Source: Pseudomonas sp. (GTDB lineage: Bacteria > Pseudomonadota > Gammaproteobacteria > Pseudomonadales > Pseudomonadaceae). From it: a stretch of 5,097 nt of DNA. This document shows positions 1 through 5,097 of this stretch, one piece after another; within the stretch, counting starts at the first letter, position 1, and every line of letters starts with the position of its first letter. The notes beneath the pieces are model-generated. The model was not told where the DNA came from, did not search any database, and saw only the letters and a list, made by a program, of their open reading frames with translations. The translations under genes and the position numbers were made by a program. The stretch is from NCBI GenBank assembly GCA_003525045.1, contig DQGF01000066.1, positions 1-5,097 of the forward strand, in the 5' to 3' direction.

Positions 1-22
1 GAGCGAGCCTGCTCGCGAAGGC
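1..22 (+). repeat. REP element fragment, cut by the window edge
   Basis: The first 22 bases match the right-hand part of the Pseudomonas REP sequence. They contain a perfect 6-bp inverted repeat, GCGAGC (3-8) and GCTCGC (11-16), with a 2-base loop, followed by the typical GAAGGC tail. The usual TGTGG leader would lie outside the window. It sits just past the 3' end of the DUF3299 gene, the usual intergenic position for REPs, where the hairpin may stabilise the transcript end or attenuate transcription. It has no T-tract, so it is not a canonical intrinsic terminator. Confidence 0.8.
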
Positions 23-52
23 TATCGATCAAACACCACATAACCACCGGAT

Positions 53-571
53 TCACTCTGGCAATTCATACGCATAGATCTTCTCCGCCTCCATCTGATA
101 CCCCGCATCCGCCAACTCGCTGGTCGACGCCTTGACCTGCATCGCACCCTCGATCCAATACGGCTGATACAACTCATCCAGCTTCACACCGACTTCGCTT
201 TTGACATGCACAATCTGGTTCGACGGCGGTGGCGGTACGTGGATGCAGGCGCCGAAATACGGCACCAACAGAAACTCCGTGGTGCGACCTTCTTCACTCA
301 CCTCCAGCGGCACGATGTAGCCCGGCAAACGGATGTTCTGACCGTCGAGGGCTTTCACCACCGGCGCATTCGGCATGTCCTGCTTGGCCGCGGGCGCCGA
401 TTCTGCAGCCAGCGCGTCACCCATCTGCGACAGGTCGTGCAGCGGTGTCATGTTCGGCACTTCCGGCGTGGCGTCCGGCGGGATCATTTCCGACCAGGTC
501 AGGTCTTTCGGCGCGGCCGCCCACAGCGGCAGGGCGACCAGCATCAACAGCGCAAGCACAGCGCGGGGCAT
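53..571 (-). CDS. DUF3299 family exported protein, last gene of the ABC operon
   Basis: This is a 172-residue periplasmic protein. Residues 1-20 form a signal peptide: M-P-R, a hydrophobic core (about 4-18) and an A-A-A cleavage region before P21. The mature part carries the DUF3299 blocks: LDGQ..RLPGYIVPLE (75-90), then LLVPYFGACIHVPPPP and SNQIVHV (101-123). C109 and H111 are the obvious candidate metal ligands, with H122 nearby. There is no lipobox. I chose the start at 571 because GAGG lies 9 bases upstream (581-584) and it puts the signal peptide at the very N terminus. An in-frame ATG at 586 would add five residues (MRTLN) and overlap the permease stop as ATGA, which would also suit translational coupling. 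The family has no firm biochemical role that I know of. In P. aeruginosa (PA4066) and V. cholerae (zrg operon) it accompanies a zinc-starvation ABC transporter, so a periplasmic accessory role in metal handling is likely but inferred. Confidence 0.88.
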   Translation of the reverse strand: MPRAVLALLMLVALPLWAAAPKDLTWSEMIPPDATPEVPNMTPLHDLSQMGDALAAESAPAAKQDMPNAPVVKALDGQNIRLPGYIVPLEVSEEGRTTEFLLVPYFGACIHVPPPPSNQIVHVKSEVGVKLDELYQPYWIEGAMQVKASTSELADAGYQMEAEKIYAYELPE

Positions 572-580
572 GTTCAACGT

Positions 581-584
581 CCTC
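581..584 (-). promoter_or_regulatory. Shine-Dalgarno site for the DUF3299 gene
   Basis: GAGG on the minus strand lies 9 bases before the ATG at 571. The competing ATG at 586 has no purine-rich site in the preceding 14 bases (CTGTCGATCCGACT). The site therefore favours the shorter protein. It overlaps the permease stop codon (583-585), so ribosomes finishing the permease would arrive on it. Confidence 0.6.
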
Positions 585-1848
585 ATAGTCGGATCGACAG
601 GCCATCGGCCAGGGATTGGCGATACGCACGCCAGGCCGGCACGCTGCCCATCAGCAACGCGGCGATCAGGATGCCACCGAGCAGCGTCCATTCATATTCG
701 CTTGGCCAGGCCAGTGGCAAATACAACCCGTAATTCGCCTGGACATAACCCTGGGCGGCGGCGATGCAAACGTAAAGCAGCGCCACGCCGGCGATCACCC
801 CCGACAGCGCCAACGCAAAGGCTTCCAGCACCAGCAGGGTCGCGATGTGCCACGGTCGAGCGCCTACCGAACGCAGAATCGCCATCTCGCGACGCCGTTC
901 ATTGAGGCTGGTGAGAATTGCCGTGAGCATACCGATCAACCCGGTCAGGACAACGAACAGCGAGACCACGAACAAGGCCTTTTCCGCCGTGCTCATCAAA
1001 CTCCACAGTTCCTGCAACGCCACTCCCGGCAGAATCGCCAGCATCGGTTCGCCACGGAATTCGTTGATCTCGCGCTGTAGCGCGAAGGTCGAAATCTTGC
1101 TGTTGAGGCCGAGCATGAACGCGGTGATCGCTTGCGGCGTCAAGTCCATGTTGCGTGCCTGATCGGCACTGATCCGACCGTTGCCGCGCGCCGGCACCCC
1201 GTTGTGCCAATCGACGTGGATTGCTTCCATGCCGCCGAGACTGATGTGCAATGTGCGGTCCACCGGGGTCCCGGTGCGTTTGAGAATGCCGACCACGGTG
1301 AACGGTTTGTCGTCGTGTTTGACCAGGCTGATCACGGTCACGCCGTGTGCCAATACCAGTTTGTCGCCCAGCTTGTAGTGCAACGCGTCGGCGACTTCGG
1401 CGCCGAGCACCACTTCGAACGGGTCAGTGGCGAAGGCACGACCGTCGGCCAGTTCCAGGTGTTGTTGACGGCCGTACTGGTAATGCTCGAAGTACGCCTC
1501 GGTGGTGCCCATCACCCGATAACCGCGATGGGAATCGCCGAGGGACATCGGGATTGCCCACTTCACTTTCGGGTTGTTGGCGAAATGCTCGAAGCTGTCC
1601 CAACGAATGTTGTTGGTGGCGTTGCCGATGCGGAACACCGAGTACAGCAGCAGGTTCACCGAGCCTGAGCGAGCACCGACAATCAGATCGGTGCCGCTGA
1701 TGGTACTGGCGAAACTGGCCTTGGCCTCGGTGCGCACCCGTTCCACGGCCAGTAGCAGGCAGACCGACAGGGCGATGGCAAACGCGGTAAGGATCGCGGT
1801 AAAGCGGCGGTTAGCCAGACTGGCCATGGCTAGACGGAACAAATACAT
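583..1848 (-). CDS. ABC transporter permease, MacB/FtsX (LolC/E-like) family
   Basis: This 421-residue inner-membrane protein is the membrane half of the transporter powered by the ATPase encoded just upstream. It has the MacB/LolCE layout: TM1 at about residues 18-36, a large periplasmic MacB-PCD-type domain (about 40-285), then three C-terminal TM segments (about 291-312, 337-366 and 386-407). The FtsX cytoplasmic coupling motif ERRREMAILRSVGA is at 317-330, where ATPases of this class dock. The four-TM topology matches mechanotransmission-type ABC proteins rather than classic channel importers. The periplasmic domain contains H211-V-D-W-H215, a possible metal site. The start at 1848 is supported by AGAGG six bases upstream (1855-1859) and lies one base from the ATPase stop. 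An open frame continues upstream to 2040, but it runs antiparallel to nothing useful: it overlaps the ATPase gene out of frame and lacks family sequence. By context the likely role is zinc-related transport or export of an envelope component. The substrate is not proven. Confidence 0.92.
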   Translation of the reverse strand: MYLFRLAMASLANRRFTAILTAFAIALSVCLLLAVERVRTEAKASFASTISGTDLIVGARSGSVNLLLYSVFRIGNATNNIRWDSFEHFANNPKVKWAIPMSLGDSHRGYRVMGTTEAYFEHYQYGRQQHLELADGRAFATDPFEVVLGAEVADALHYKLGDKLVLAHGVTVISLVKHDDKPFTVVGILKRTGTPVDRTLHISLGGMEAIHVDWHNGVPARGNGRISADQARNMDLTPQAITAFMLGLNSKISTFALQREINEFRGEPMLAILPGVALQELWSLMSTAEKALFVVSLFVVLTGLIGMLTAILTSLNERRREMAILRSVGARPWHIATLLVLEAFALALSGVIAGVALLYVCIAAAQGYVQANYGLYLPLAWPSEYEWTLLGGILIAALLMGSVPAWRAYRQSLADGLSIRL

Positions 1849-1849
1849 C

Positions 1850-2560
1850 TCAAACCTCTGCGGGCGTGGCGGCGCGATTGAGATCGGCCAGCGACAGATT
1901 GCGATCGAACAACGGCGCCAGGCTCTGATCGTGACTGACGAACAACAGGCTCGATCCGGCTTCGCGGCATTCGGCGAACAGCAAGCGAATGAAATTCTCG
2001 CGGGCGTCATAATCCAGGGCCGAAGTCGGCTCGTCGGCAATCACCAGTTCCGGCTGACCGATCAACGCCCGTGCGGCGGCGACCCGTTGCTGTTGGCCGA
2101 TGGACAGCGAATCAGCGCGACGGCGGAGGATGCTTTCATCCTTCAACCCCAAGTGAGCGAGCAGGGTGGCGGCAGCCTGGTCGACGCTGCCGTGACGCTG
2201 GATCGCACGTTCCGCGCGCAGTCTGGAGAAGTGGCAGGGGAACTCGACGTTCTCGCGCACCGAGAGAAAAGGCAGCAAGTTGAACTGCTGGAAGATGTAA
2301 CCGGTGTGATCGACGCGGAATCTATCGCGTGAACCGGCAGAAAGCTCGGTCAGTTCCTGGCCGAGCAATCGGATGCTGCCACGATCAGGCTTCTGCACCC
2401 CACCGAGCAGGCCGAGCAGGGTGGTCTTGCCGCTGCCGCTGGGGCCCTTGAGAAACAGGGTTTCGCCAGGTTCCAGGCGAAACGCCGGGATATCCAGCAA
2501 CGGCGGGTGACCGGGCCAGCTGAAGCCCAGGTCGGTCAGTTCGATGAGTGCTTGGGTCAT
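1850..2560 (-). CDS. ABC transporter ATP-binding protein, LolD/MacB-type
   Basis: This 236-residue cytoplasmic ATPase has every canonical motif: Walker A GPSGSGKT (39-46), Q-loop glutamine in FQQFNLLP (90-97), signature LSIGQQQR (152-159), Walker B LVIADE (172-177) with catalytic E177, D-loop SALD (180-183) and switch histidine H210 in FVSHD. The 'SIGQQQR' signature differs slightly from the usual LSGGQ(Q)QR, with Ile in place of the first Gly. The length and the absence of a membrane domain fit the stand-alone LolD class, which pairs with FtsX-type permeases such as the next gene. The ATG at 2560 begins right before recognisable family sequence (M-T-Q-A-L-I-E-L). An ATG at 2611 would add 17 residues that do not look like part of the fold. 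The ribosome site is weak (ACGGTG). This is the first gene of a three-gene operon. The homologous P. aeruginosa operon begins with a DUF2796/ZrgA zinc-binding protein gene, which is not present here. Confidence 0.93.
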   Translation of the reverse strand: MTQALIELTDLGFSWPGHPPLLDIPAFRLEPGETLFLKGPSGSGKTTLLGLLGGVQKPDRGSIRLLGQELTELSAGSRDRFRVDHTGYIFQQFNLLPFLSVRENVEFPCHFSRLRAERAIQRHGSVDQAAATLLAHLGLKDESILRRRADSLSIGQQQRVAAARALIGQPELVIADEPTSALDYDARENFIRLLFAECREAGSSLLFVSHDQSLAPLFDRNLSLADLNRAATPAEV

Positions 2561-2616
2561 AACACCGTTTTCATGGGGTTTGGGTACTTGTCTCGATTTA
2601 ACATTCAACACCGACC

Positions 2617-2647
2617 CCTGTAGGAGCGAGGCTTGCCCGCGAAGAGG
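2617..2647 (+). repeat. REP element between the phospholipase gene and the ABC operon
   Basis: CCTGTAGGAGCGAGGCTTG followed by CCCGCGAAGAGG matches the common fluorescens-group REP consensus. It folds as GCG(A)GGC (2626-2632), loop TT, GCCCGC (2635-2640), that is six base pairs with one bulged A. It lies 22 bases past the phospholipase stop and 57 bases before the ATPase start, on the same transcription path. It may therefore limit read-through or protect the 3' end of the phospholipase mRNA. There is no following T-run on either strand. It is a single copy in this gap; the paired, inverted arrangement typical of mobilised REPIN units is not visible. Confidence 0.85.
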
Positions 2648-2669
2648 CCCTCACATCCACCAGAGAACT

Positions 2670-3716
2670 TCAAGAATCCCGCTTCTGCTCGTTCTCATAC
2701 CGATCCAGCGTATCCCGCGCAATCTCCCGTCCCAGCGCGATCAGCTCCGGCGCCTTGTAGAACTCGAAAAACCGGCACACCCGCTTCGGTACGTTGATCA
2801 GAATATCCGGCGGATAACCGGCAATCTTGTACTGCGCCAACGAGGTCTGCATCACCTCGAAACTCTGGTTGATCAAATCCAGCAACGAGGCCGGGCCCAC
2901 GTTGTCGATGATGAACGAACCGGTGGCGGACTTCGGCGCGCCGTCGCGTTCAGGGGCGGCCGCCGGTTGCTGGGCTTCGGGTTCGGCGGATTCGATCCAG
3001 GGGTTGATCTCGGCAGCGTCCGCCAGCAACGCTTCTTTTTCCAGCAACAGCAATTGTTCCGCCTGTTTGCGGCGAAATGGCAATTTTGAGCCGAGCGAGT
3101 TGATCAGGCTGTCGAAACGGGTCTTGAACGCGGCGGGGCGCTGGATTACCGGCAGTTGATAGTGGCGCTGGTTGGTGGAGTTGAGGTTGACCGCGATGAT
3201 CAGGTCGCAATGACTCGACACCACCGGCACGATCGGCAAGGGGTTGAGGATCCCGCCGTCCACCAGCATGCGATTGCCTTGCATCACCGGGGTGAACAGG
3301 CTGGGGATCGCCGCCGAAGCGCGCATGGCCTGGTGCAGGCAACCTTCCTGGAACCAGATTTCCTGCTGGTTGGTCAGGTCGGTCGCCACCGCCGTGTAGG
3401 GAATGCGCAAGTCTTCGATATTGATTTCGCCGACGATCTTGCGGATTTGCCCGAAGACCTTCTCCCCGCGAATCGCCCCCAGACGAAAACTGACGTCCAC
3501 CAGGCGCAAGACATCCAGGTAATCGAGGCTCTCGATCCAGTCGCGATAATCGTCGAGTTTGCCGGCGGCGTAGATCCCGCCGACCACGGCGCCCATGGAA
3601 CAACCGGCGATGCAGGCGATGTCGTAGCCGCGCCGCTCGATCTCTTCAATGACCCCGATATGGGCATAGCCCCGGGCCCCACCCGAGCCCAGCACCAGTG
3701 CGACACGCTTTTTCAT
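2670..3716 (-). CDS. Patatin-like phospholipase family protein (RssA/NTE-type)
   Basis: This 348-residue serine acylhydrolase is predicted to cleave acyl esters of phospholipids or related lipids with a Ser-Asp dyad. Visible elements in order are the oxyanion loop GSGGARG (10-16), nucleophile elbow G-C-S-M-G (38-42) with S40, the conserved block around RASAAIPSLFTP (132-143), and D-G-G (153-155) supplying D153. The catalytic set is complete. There is no signal peptide: residues 4-10 are the first buried strand, so it is probably cytoplasmic or peripheral to the inner membrane. It lacks the POTRA and beta-barrel parts of secreted PlpD-type enzymes. After the patatin domain there is an Ala/Pro/Glu-rich linker (about 243-265) and a charged C-terminal helical region (about 275-348) of unknown function. 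The start at 3716 is supported by GAGGGCG (3721-3727). The open frame runs upstream to 3884, but the extra 56 residues look non-protein-like and precede the conserved MKKRVALVLGSGG start. It appears to be transcribed alone from the 221-bp divergent region. The physiological substrate is unknown. Confidence 0.92.
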   Translation of the reverse strand: MKKRVALVLGSGGARGYAHIGVIEEIERRGYDIACIAGCSMGAVVGGIYAAGKLDDYRDWIESLDYLDVLRLVDVSFRLGAIRGEKVFGQIRKIVGEINIEDLRIPYTAVATDLTNQQEIWFQEGCLHQAMRASAAIPSLFTPVMQGNRMLVDGGILNPLPIVPVVSSHCDLIIAVNLNSTNQRHYQLPVIQRPAAFKTRFDSLINSLGSKLPFRRKQAEQLLLLEKEALLADAAEINPWIESAEPEAQQPAAAPERDGAPKSATGSFIIDNVGPASLLDLINQSFEVMQTSLAQYKIAGYPPDILINVPKRVCRFFEFYKAPELIALGREIARDTLDRYENEQKRDS

Positions 3717-3937
3717 GAATCGCCCTCGTCTGACAAGGTTCAACAATGCACCCATCGAGGGGCGCGCTTCAATCGCCAAGGTCGCTCGGCGGTGTAACAA
3801 GTCGTTTTTTCGACACTCCATGGCGGCAGATGAGTATTCTTCCCGGCGCTGTAGTTTTCGCGGCGGGGCCAAGGCACTTTTCACGCGCCAGACCGTCTTA
3901 CATGCACGATTGTTTACCTATCTTTGAGGTGTGATTA
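3717..3937. other. Divergent intergenic region between phospholipase and lipoprotein genes
   Basis: These 221 bases must hold the promoters of both flanking transcription units. The phospholipase end carries its ribosome site (GAGGGCG, minus strand, 3721-3727) and the other end carries TGAGGTG (3925-3931), whose GAGG is 8 bases before the lipoprotein ATG. A short hairpin-like GTCG-TTTTTT-CGAC lies at 3801-3814. I could not assign a sigma-70 promoter confidently on either strand. Short open frames cross the region on both strands but have no protein-like features. Confidence 0.6.
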
Positions 3938-4216
3938 ATGAAAGCCTGGATCTGTGTGCCCCTGATTGCGCTGGCACTCGCCGGTTGTGCCGGCAAAACT
4001 GCTTATCGCGACAGCTGCGCCAGCGGGATCGATGCCGCGTGGCATGAACTGGACCTGGCCAAGGCCGAAGGTTTTGCCGGGACCGTCAGTTACTCCAAGG
4101 CCCTGTCGCTGTTGACCGGCGCCAAGACCCAGCAGCAATTCGAAGCGTTCGAAGGCTGCTCGAAGAAGGCCGAGAAGGCGCGTTTCTACATTCGTGAGTC
4201 TCGCGCTGGCCGTTGA
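3938..4216 (+). CDS. Small outer-membrane lipoprotein of unknown function
   Basis: This is a 92-residue lipoprotein precursor. The signal peptide is M-K, a hydrophobic core (about 4-13) and a lipobox L14-A15-G16-C17, giving a mature protein of 76 residues anchored through C17. Ala at +2 and Gly at +3, rather than Asp at +2, predict Lol-dependent sorting to the outer membrane. The mature part is Ala/Lys-rich and mostly helical (ELDLAKAEGFAG, then YSKALSLLTGAKTQQQFEAF). This pattern recalls the small helical-repeat lipoproteins annotated DUF4398, though I cannot establish membership. Two cysteines remain after processing (C27 and C74) and could form a disulfide joining the two ends of the helical hairpin. 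The C terminus is basic (R-E-S-R-A-G-R). GAGG at 3926-3929 supports the start. The CHAD gene follows after 44 bases on the same strand, so co-transcription is possible. No function can be assigned. Confidence 0.85.
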   Translation: MKAWICVPLIALALAGCAGKTAYRDSCASGIDAAWHELDLAKAEGFAGTVSYSKALSLLTGAKTQQQFEAFEGCSKKAEKARFYIRESRAGR

Positions 4217-4248
4217 GGCATGATGTAGGCAATAGGTGAATTCGATTC

Positions 4249-4254
4249 AGGGAG
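4249..4254 (+). promoter_or_regulatory. Strong Shine-Dalgarno site of the CHAD gene
   Basis: AGGGAG lies six bases before the ATG at 4261 and sets the start. The first base of the site is the last base of a small inverted repeat TGAAT-TCG-ATTCA (4237-4249), which could form a weak five-pair hairpin next to it. Any effect on translation is speculative. Confidence 0.6.
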
Positions 4255-4260
4255 CAAGCG

Positions 4261-5028
4261 ATGTCTGCCTTGGTTGACCGGTTGGTGGCTCGAGTCCTGG
4301 GCCTGGAAGTCCGTTTGCTGGCTTGTCAGGCGCGCTTGAGTGCCCGCACCGACCCTGAAGCGCTGCATGACCTGCGCACCACGGTCCGCCGTTTGCGCAG
4401 TCTGCTGCGGCCATTGCGCGGCTTGCCCGGGGTCGAACAGCTGGAAACGGCGGCGTCCGGGGTCGGTGATCTGTCCACGCCATTACGTGATCGCGAAGTG
4501 CTGGCGGCGTATTTGCTTCAGCATGATCAACCCGAGGCAGCGCAACGGCGCATGGCGCAGATGGACGAGGCTTATCCGGCGGTCGCGGCGAGTCCAGAGC
4601 TGAGGCAGTTGCTGATGATCCTCGATGCCTTTCCGCGGTTTTTGCGCGCTTCCCAGCGACAAGGCTTGCTCAAGGGCCTGCGCACCCGCATCGAAAAGCG
4701 CCTCGCTAAACAATGGGAAAAACTCGACAAGGCGCTGCATGATCCTGCCCATGATCGCCATCGTCTGCGCCTGCTGATCAAGCGTGTGCGTTATGGCATC
4801 GAAGCCTATCCCGAACTGGACCGACTACCAAAGGCGGCCATGCCCAGGCTGAAATCGGCCCAGGGCGCTTTGGGCGATTGGCACGATTGCTGGCAATGGT
4901 TGGCCAGGGCCGAACAGGAAGCCGATTTGCAGCCCTGCGTGGCAGGTTGGAAAACCGCCTTGGCCAAGGCCGAAAAACGCGCCGACGGTGTCCTCGACAA
5001 ATTCAGCGCCGCCTGCTTCAAATCCTGA
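4261..5028 (+). CDS. CHAD-domain protein, probable polyphosphate binder
   Basis: This 255-residue all-helical protein consists of essentially one CHAD domain (conserved histidine alpha-helical domain). The first half has the motif H36-D-L-R39 followed by T-V-R43-R44-L-R46, and R-D-R-E at 76-79. The second half repeats the pattern: H167-R-L-R170...K174-R175-V-R177-Y178, then LGDWHD at 204-209. The two halves with matching His/Arg/Lys helices are the known pseudo-repeat that lines a basic groove. CHAD proteins studied elsewhere bind inorganic polyphosphate and locate to polyphosphate granules. Binding here is inferred from these residues. Unlike many CHAD proteins there is no N-terminal CYTH (triphosphate tunnel metalloenzyme) domain, so no catalytic activity is expected. 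There is no signal peptide or membrane segment, so it should be cytoplasmic. It follows the lipoprotein gene after 44 bases, with its own good ribosome site. The C terminus (A-A-C-F-K-S) is complete within the window. Confidence 0.92.
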   Translation: MSALVDRLVARVLGLEVRLLACQARLSARTDPEALHDLRTTVRRLRSLLRPLRGLPGVEQLETAASGVGDLSTPLRDREVLAAYLLQHDQPEAAQRRMAQMDEAYPAVAASPELRQLLMILDAFPRFLRASQRQGLLKGLRTRIEKRLAKQWEKLDKALHDPAHDRHRLRLLIKRVRYGIEAYPELDRLPKAAMPRLKSAQGALGDWHDCWQWLARAEQEADLQPCVAGWKTALAKAEKRADGVLDKFSAACFKS

Positions 5029-5082
5029 GTTGCTGCAGCGCAAAGAGCCTCACCACGATAGATGTGGGCAACACTGAACCAA

Positions 5083-5097
5083 TGTGGGAGCGGGCTT
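5083..5097 (+). repeat. REP element start, cut by the window edge
   Basis: TGTGGGAGCGGGCTT is the left half of the fluorescens-group REP consensus; the expected continuation is GCTCGCGAAGGC. The hairpin's right arm is beyond the window, so its completeness cannot be judged. It lies 54 bases after the CHAD stop codon, again at a gene 3' end. Confidence 0.75.

Noticed and set aside
1849..2040. In-frame 64-residue N-terminal extension of the permease
   Set aside because: It is the out-of-frame reading of the ATPase 3' end. The ATG at 1848 has AGAGG at the right distance and starts a proper cytoplasmic segment before TM1.
1574..2332. A 252-codon plus-strand open frame opposite the permease and ATPase genes
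   Set aside because: It lies antisense to two genes with complete, recognisable motifs. Its translation has no domain-like features, and GC-rich DNA commonly leaves such antisense frames open.
3156..3797. A 213-codon plus-strand open frame opposite the phospholipase gene
   Set aside because: Its translation is rich in D, H, Q and V with no recognisable motif, and it mirrors a convincing patatin gene.
3801..3814. GTCG-TTTTTT-CGAC hairpin as a terminator or operator
   Set aside because: The stem is only four base pairs and the T-run is in the loop rather than after the stem. It lies upstream of both flanking genes, where a terminator has no obvious purpose.
3717..3884. In-frame 56-residue N-terminal extension of the phospholipase
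   Set aside because: Family sequence starts exactly at MKKRVALVLG and the ATG at 3716 has a good ribosome site. The extension is low-quality sequence occupying the promoter region.
3897..3924. Possible promoter CTTACA - 16 bases - TATCTT before the lipoprotein gene
   Set aside because: Each hexamer matches only four of six consensus bases, and transcription would begin around 3931, downstream of the ribosome site at 3926-3929, so it could not serve this gene normally.
5032..5039. GCTGCAGC palindrome just after the CHAD stop codon
   Set aside because: An 8-base perfect palindrome has no loop for an RNA hairpin and no T-tract follows, so it is not supported as a terminator.

Overview
The window looks like chromosome from a Pseudomonas of the fluorescens group. 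It is GC-rich, the coding density is high, and it carries three copies or fragments of the fluorescens-type REP sequence (the GGGAGCGGGCTT / GCTCGCGAAGGC family). The proteins also read as typical pseudomonad ones. The genus call is inference from these features; no database search was possible.

Layout. A REP fragment lies at the left edge. Three tightly packed minus-strand genes follow, in transcription order from 2560 down to 53: an ABC ATPase, an FtsX/MacB-type permease and a small secreted DUF3299 protein. The ATPase stop and permease start are one base apart. The permease stop overlaps a possible DUF3299 start as ATGA. A second REP copy (about 2617-2647) separates this operon from a fourth minus-strand gene, a patatin-like phospholipase (2670-3716). 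A 221-bp divergent region follows, then two plus-strand genes: a 92-residue outer-membrane lipoprotein of unknown function (3938-4216) and a stand-alone CHAD-domain protein (4261-5028), 44 bases apart and possibly co-transcribed. The window ends inside a third REP element.

How the genes work together. From memory, the combination of LolD-like ATPase, FtsX-like permease and DUF3299 protein matches the zinc-starvation operons PA4063-PA4066 of P. aeruginosa and zrgABCDE of Vibrio cholerae. Those operons also contain a periplasmic histidine-rich zinc-binding protein (ZrgA, DUF2796). No such gene sits next to the operon here; only 109 bases, with a REP, separate the ATPase from the phospholipase gene. 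The permease has an H-x-D-x-H motif in its periplasmic domain and the DUF3299 protein has a C-x-H motif in its best conserved block, both plausible metal ligands. The CHAD protein probably binds polyphosphate. I see no reason to link the phospholipase or the lipoprotein to the zinc operon.

There are no rRNA or tRNA genes, CRISPR arrays, insertion sequences or phage genes, and no gene-free stretch longer than 300 bases. I do not see a wholly new system. The best leads are the reduced zinc-type ABC operon and the two uncharacterised small exported proteins.
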